The position numbers were made by a program, and so were the translations under genes. A model generated the notes under the pieces. The model searched no databases and was not told the DNA's origin. It was given only the letters and a program-made list of their open reading frames with translations. From Manis javanica (lineage: Eukaryota > Chordata > Mammalia > Pholidota > Manidae), in contig NC_133174.1 of assembly GCF_040802235.1 (NCBI RefSeq), positions 136,825,213 through 136,889,212 on the forward strand: a stretch of DNA of 64,000 nucleotides. The letters run 5' to 3'. Below, piece after piece: positions 60,351-64,000 of this stretch (position 1 is the first letter of the stretch; every line of letters starts with the position of its first letter).

Positions 60351-61407
60351 GTGAGAAATCAAATTTATTACTGAATATTAATCATTTGTATATGCTTTTA
60401 GCTCTAGGATTAGTACGCCTAAAATATATTTAAGTATATTAGATTGGCTCCTGATTTTCTCTCCCTTTGGTATCTGTAGGCAAAAACACATGAACAATTT
60501 TGCCTGTGTTATATAATTTGTACACTGTTCATTATTTCTTCTCTTTTATCTACCAGTTAATTTGGGGTACAAATCATAATTTTAATTGGAGGAAGGAAAA
60601 TGAGGTTTGCGCTGGTTTCAAACAAAGGGTTTTTGAGGAGACAATGAAAAAACAAACGATTGATGAAATGTGTACAAACGTGGATAAAGTGTGATATATC
60701 CAAATAATAGAATGTTACTCAGCATTAAAAAGATAGGAGCTATCAAGCTGTGAAAAGATATGGAGGAACCTTAATTTCCTATTACTAAGTGAAAGAAGCC
60801 CATCTGCAAAGGCTACAGGCAGTATAACTCCAACTATATGACATTCTGGAAAAGCCACAGCAATGGAGAAGGGTAAAGAAAGATCAGAGGTTGCCAGGGG
60901 AGGGATGAATGGGTGCAGCATGGAGACTTAGGGCAGTGAAAATACTTTGTATGGTACCATAATGACAGACACATGTCATTATCAGTTTGCCCACATCCAT
61001 AGAATGTACAATACCAAGAGGAAGACCTAATGTAAACGATGGACTCTGGGTGATGATGCGTGATGAGTGTAGGCTCATCAGTTCTAGCCAGTGGACTACC
61101 GTGGCGGGGGATGTTGGTAGTGGAGGAGGCTGTGCAGGTGTTGGGGCAGGAGGTATATGGGAAAGTTTTGTACCTTTGCCTCAAGTTTTCTGTGAGCCTG
61201 AAATTGCTCTAAAAAAGGAAGTCTTTAAACAAAACATTCAAATGAGGAAAAGGTTTAAGTCAAATGTAGAATTAAGAGATGGGTGGATGAAGGGACTAGG
61301 AATCCTGAGTAATTACACAATATTTGAAGAGAAATCGCTATATGGTTTATGTGCTGGGGGAGGAGCTGTGTTTTCTCTTAATATTCTGCAAAACAATGCT
61401 TTACAAG
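60351..61407 (+). other. DDX4-like intron with old L1 3' end
   Basis: The intron contains an L1ME-type 3' end at about 60600-61225. No other exon was seen. Confidence 0.55.
60600..61225 (+). mobile_element. L1ME-type 3' end
   Basis: 'gatcagaggttgccagggg', 'tccatagaatgtacaatacc', 'atggactctgggtgatgatg', 'ggaggtatatgggaaag' and 'aaattgctctaaaaaa' follow the 3'UTR of old L1ME elements, plus orientation. Confidence 0.7.
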
Positions 61408-61454
61408 TCACGGTGACACTTACCAAAGCAGAGGGAGCGGAGGAAGTCGACGAG
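61408..61454 (+). pseudogene. DDX4: DDX4-like exon 'GDTYQSR', one base short
   Basis: The bases encode GDTYQSRGSGGSRR in the frame matching mouse DDX4 'GDTYQSRSGSG'. Measured from its acceptor (ACAAG, ending 61407) the exon is 47 nt and would have to be 48 to keep phase. Read from the upstream exon it is therefore out of frame and would shift everything after it. Donor GACGAG/GTGCGT. Skipping it restores the frame, because the exon before it ends in phase 1 and the exon after it starts in phase 1. The following DDX4 exon ('LNEEV...GKNSWKSE') was not found before 62083. Confidence 0.6.
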
Positions 61455-62083
61455 GTGCGTCCTCACTTGGTTTACCTTTAAGTGATTAAACTTACTGTAA
61501 GCCAAGTTTAATGTTTGAAGTTAAAGGTAGCTGTTTCTGCTGTAATATACTCTGAGGAGTATACAGATTCACAGCCTGTTTTTGAGAGTTACTTAACTCT
61601 CTTCAATCCAGCAATTGCAGTAGAGGAATTCCATACTGTAGATGTACATGTATGAGGGGTATTCACTGAAGCTCCCATTTATAATAAATAAAACCTGAAA
61701 ATTGCCTATAATTCCTGAGTAAATAACTGTTTAATTAATATAACCGTAAAATGGGAGACTGTGCAAACGTTAAAAACCGGGATATATCCATATGTATAAA
61801 TCCTTGTATGAAAACAATATGTCTTTTCTGGTGAGATAGTTATTTGATTTGATATAAGGAATAAAGAAAATACAGTATATATGATTTTTATTACGAAAAT
61901 TATTTTCTGTGCAGAGTACTTAAAGGCAGAGTTAACTTTTTAAAATTTTAAGTAAAAACAACTTTAATGGTAAGCAAGGAAAGTTCTACTGTATTAAAAA
62001 TTGGACTTTGTCAGGTTTCTGTTTTTCCTCTTATTTTTCTTCTCGTTCTTATAATGTATGTTGTTTTTTATTTAAATTCCGAG

Positions 62084-62226
62084 GACCAAAAGTAACCTAT
62101 ATACCACCTCCTCCACCTGAGGATGAGGACTCCATGTTTGCACATTATCAACCAGGGAGAAACTTTGACAAATACGATTGTATTCTTGCAGAGGTATCCG
62201 GACGCAATGCGCCACCACCGATTCTG
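62084..62226 (+). CDS. DDX4: DDX4-like exon, 'PPPPPEDED' segment
   Basis: 143 nt, phase 1 to 0, acceptor CCGAG (weak tract) and donor ATTCTG/GTCAGT. It encodes [32 protein letters not shown] and [12 protein letters not shown]. This segment immediately precedes the helicase core in DDX4 and is almost unchanged across mammals. Here it carries several substitutions (for example TGINFDKYDTILVEVSGHD-type residues altered to PGRN, C, A and RN). Confidence 0.9.
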
Positions 62227-62815
62227 GTCAGTGTATTAAGTATTTCTGTATTGACTATGTAGCCGACTTTGGTTTTCAGGCATATGGTACTTTAAGCTAA
62301 TATTAAAGAATACAAAAATGTCATCTTTAGTATCTAATGCCAGCTTGGAAAGTTAGAGCCGTGTCTGCCATCTACAGTAGAATTAATTGCTATGTTGAAA
62401 GAGAAGGTACATCCCTACCTCCCCAAACCAGGATGAGAACTTTATTTAAATTTACTAAAAGGGCACTTGTCCTGGGATTTCTGAGTATGTGACAAAGTTA
62501 TGTCCTAGGGTCTGATTTTCTAAGTGCCGGAGCCTACAGTCCCCTGTTGGTAATGAGTGATCGTCACTGATCAGAGTTATTTGTATCTCACAGGTTCTAA
62601 GCGGGCAGAAAAAAGTGCTTCTAGATCCACTGTCCATAGGGAACACTCCTTAATTGTACCAAGTAATAATATACAGGCTCTGGATATTACTTGTGAGTGA
62701 GGGCCTATTGGTAAAGTAACTTTGGTGTGTAAAGTGTAATTAGCAAAAACCTGAAACTAATTCAGATGGAATATGTTTATGATGTATGGAATTTAATCAC
62801 TGCTTTTTTTTTTAG

Positions 62816-62968
62816 ACTTTTAACGAAGCGAATCTCTGTCAGACACTGAATGACAACATTGCTAAAGCTGGTTATTCTAAGCTTACTCCTGTGCAGGAAT
62901 ACGGTATTCCTGTTACCCTGGCAGGACGAGATTTGATAGCTTGTGCGCAAACAGGGTCTGGAAAGACT
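62816..62968 (+). CDS. DDX4: DDX4-like exon with Q motif and Walker A
   Basis: 153 nt, phase 0 to 0, acceptor TTTTTTAG and donor AAGACT/GTAAGT. It begins [20 protein letters not shown] and carries the DEAD-box Q motif GYSKLTPVQ (62870-62896), then [16 protein letters not shown] with the Walker A (motif I) at 62945-62968. About 8 of 51 residues differ from the mammalian DDX4 consensus I remember, mostly conservative, and none of the ATP-binding residues are lost. The remaining helicase motifs (DEAD, SAT, HRIGR) would lie beyond the window. Confidence 0.9.
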
Positions 62969-64000
62969 GTAAGTCATTTTGCCACATGGGTTCTGCCCCC
63001 TATTCAAACTATTGAATGTTTCGAACTTTGGTTCCTCCCAAGTAGCTTGACTGTCTTTTATTGGATAGAAGCTTTGTACATGATTTCAATGAATTGTCGT
63101 AAATAATCGTGGTTTTGCTTCTGATTTCTGGTTTTATTGGGGTTTGTCTACTTCTGAAAAAAACTTTTGAACTATTTCTAGAGTAACGTTGCCGTTCATA
63201 GATGTTTAGTCTGTTTCTAAGCGTGCTCAGCTCCTTCTGGATCTTGGTAGTGTACCTGAAACAAAACAGTTGAGGGTCAAAGCACCAGAAGTGACAAAAC
63301 AGAGGAAGAAAGTGATTTATGTAATACAGTTGATACAGTTTTGGAGTCCAAAGAATGAGAAATAGCTATACTCGTTGTACCTGGTTCTCAGTATGAAGAA
63401 TAATATATGAGATTATATATGTATATGTGCGTGTGTATATATAAATAAAATAAGGATAATATAATAGTACTCTCCGTTTATGCTATCTGAAAGAACTCTG
63501 ATGAAACCAGGTAGGATTTAGGACTAATCTGTGTCATTTGTCTACTAAATATAAGGTTCCATGAGATGAGTAATAGAGACTGTCATTTCCAGATCATAGA
63601 GTTGTGGTTCATACTATTTTAGTCTTAATCGGCCTCCGCAGTAGAGTTGAAGGGAAAATAGGTGAGTTGTGTAATATAGCAGCTAATACGTGACTTAAAC
63701 ATTGTTTTAGAGGTAGACTTTAGCATCATATTAGCTTAAGGAAAACTGTAGCACTAAATTTCTCTTGCCACTAAAATACCCTGTAGAGGTAGTTTGTGGA
63801 AGGCAAATTCCATCAACTTTTACTTGTCTGGGAATTGTTTAATCCCTCCTTCATATTTAAATGATAATTGTGCTGGATACAGTATTCTTGGTTCAAGGCC
63901 CTTCTCTTTCATTGCATTAAATATATCAGGCCATTCTCTTCTGGCCTGTAAGGTTTCTGTTGAGAAGTCTGATGGTAGCCTGATGGGCTTTCTTTTGTAG
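62969..64000 (+). other. DDX4-like intron, continues past window
   Basis: AT-rich intron sequence. A (TATG)n-like simple repeat lies near 63405-63445, and an L1 fragment starts near 63776. No next exon appears before the window ends. Confidence 0.6.
63776..64000 (-). mobile_element. LINE-1 fragment, cut by window end
   Basis: Nearly the same as 32362-32595 of the other L1: 'ggtagtttgtggaaggcaaa', 'gtttaatccctccttcat', 'tgctggatacagtattcttg'. It covers the ORF1 C-terminal region on the - strand and continues beyond 64000. Confidence 0.85.

Noticed and set aside
60987-61481. 164-codon + strand frame covering the 'GDTYQSR' exon
   Set aside because: It is mostly L1ME 3'UTR, and over the exon it reads a different frame from the DDX4-matching one.
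26160-62968. DDX4-like locus as a processed retrocopy
   Set aside because: Introns with correct splice sites and phases are retained, and a CpG promoter is present, so it did not come from spliced mRNA.

Overview
The window is mammalian nuclear DNA. It has split genes with GT-AG introns, CpG-island promoters, MIR elements, several generations of LINE-1, MaLR/ERV LTRs and hAT-type DNA transposon fragments. The youngest L1s share a 3' region that I associate with pangolins, but that species guess is weak. The gene order EOLA - HSFX - MAGE matches the cancer/testis region of human Xq28, so this is probably X-chromosomal sequence.

Layout. 1-5.1 kb: no recognisable gene, old repeats. 5.1-9.8 kb: a strongly C-skewed GC-rich block and CpG island, then a degraded EOLA1/2-like (ASCH domain) gene on the + strand whose last coding exon is well preserved. 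10.9-12.3 kb: an HSFX3/4-like heat-shock-factor pseudogene on the - strand, with an in-frame TAG at the start of exon 2 and two later frameshifts. 12.6-13.15 kb: a truncated MAGE copy on the - strand, which forms an inverted repeat with the MAGE gene. 13.2-14.0 kb: a degenerate pyrimidine-rich tandem repeat with units of about 180-213 bp. 14.2-17.6 kb: an apparently intact MAGE-A-like gene (+). 17.8-26.1 kb: LTRs, L1 and MIR, including a solo LTR nested inside an L1. 26.2-64 kb: the 5' half of a DDX4 (VASA)-like gene (+) with a CpG promoter, a noncoding first exon and at least eight recognisable coding exons, running off the right edge just after the Walker A motif.

The most notable object is the DDX4-like gene. 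DDX4 is a single-copy autosomal germline gene in human (chromosome 5). Here a copy that keeps its introns, so made by DNA duplication and not retrotransposition, lies next to X-linked testis genes. It has diverged from the very conserved DDX4 helicase core by conservative changes while keeping the Q motif and Walker A. Two RG-region exons carry damage (a lost splice acceptor; a 1-bp deletion), and others could not be found. Skipping the two damaged exons leaves one continuous 241-codon frame across the remaining eight. It is either a decaying copy or a remodelled germline helicase with a shortened N-terminal disordered region. The sequence alone cannot decide.

The neighbourhood (MAGE, HSFX, DDX4-like) reads as a germline-expressed island. 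All remaining space is introns and transposon debris: two internally deleted L1s of 4.2 kb, a polyadenylated endogenous-retrovirus env/LTR copy split by an L1, and two LTRs of one family in opposite orientation.
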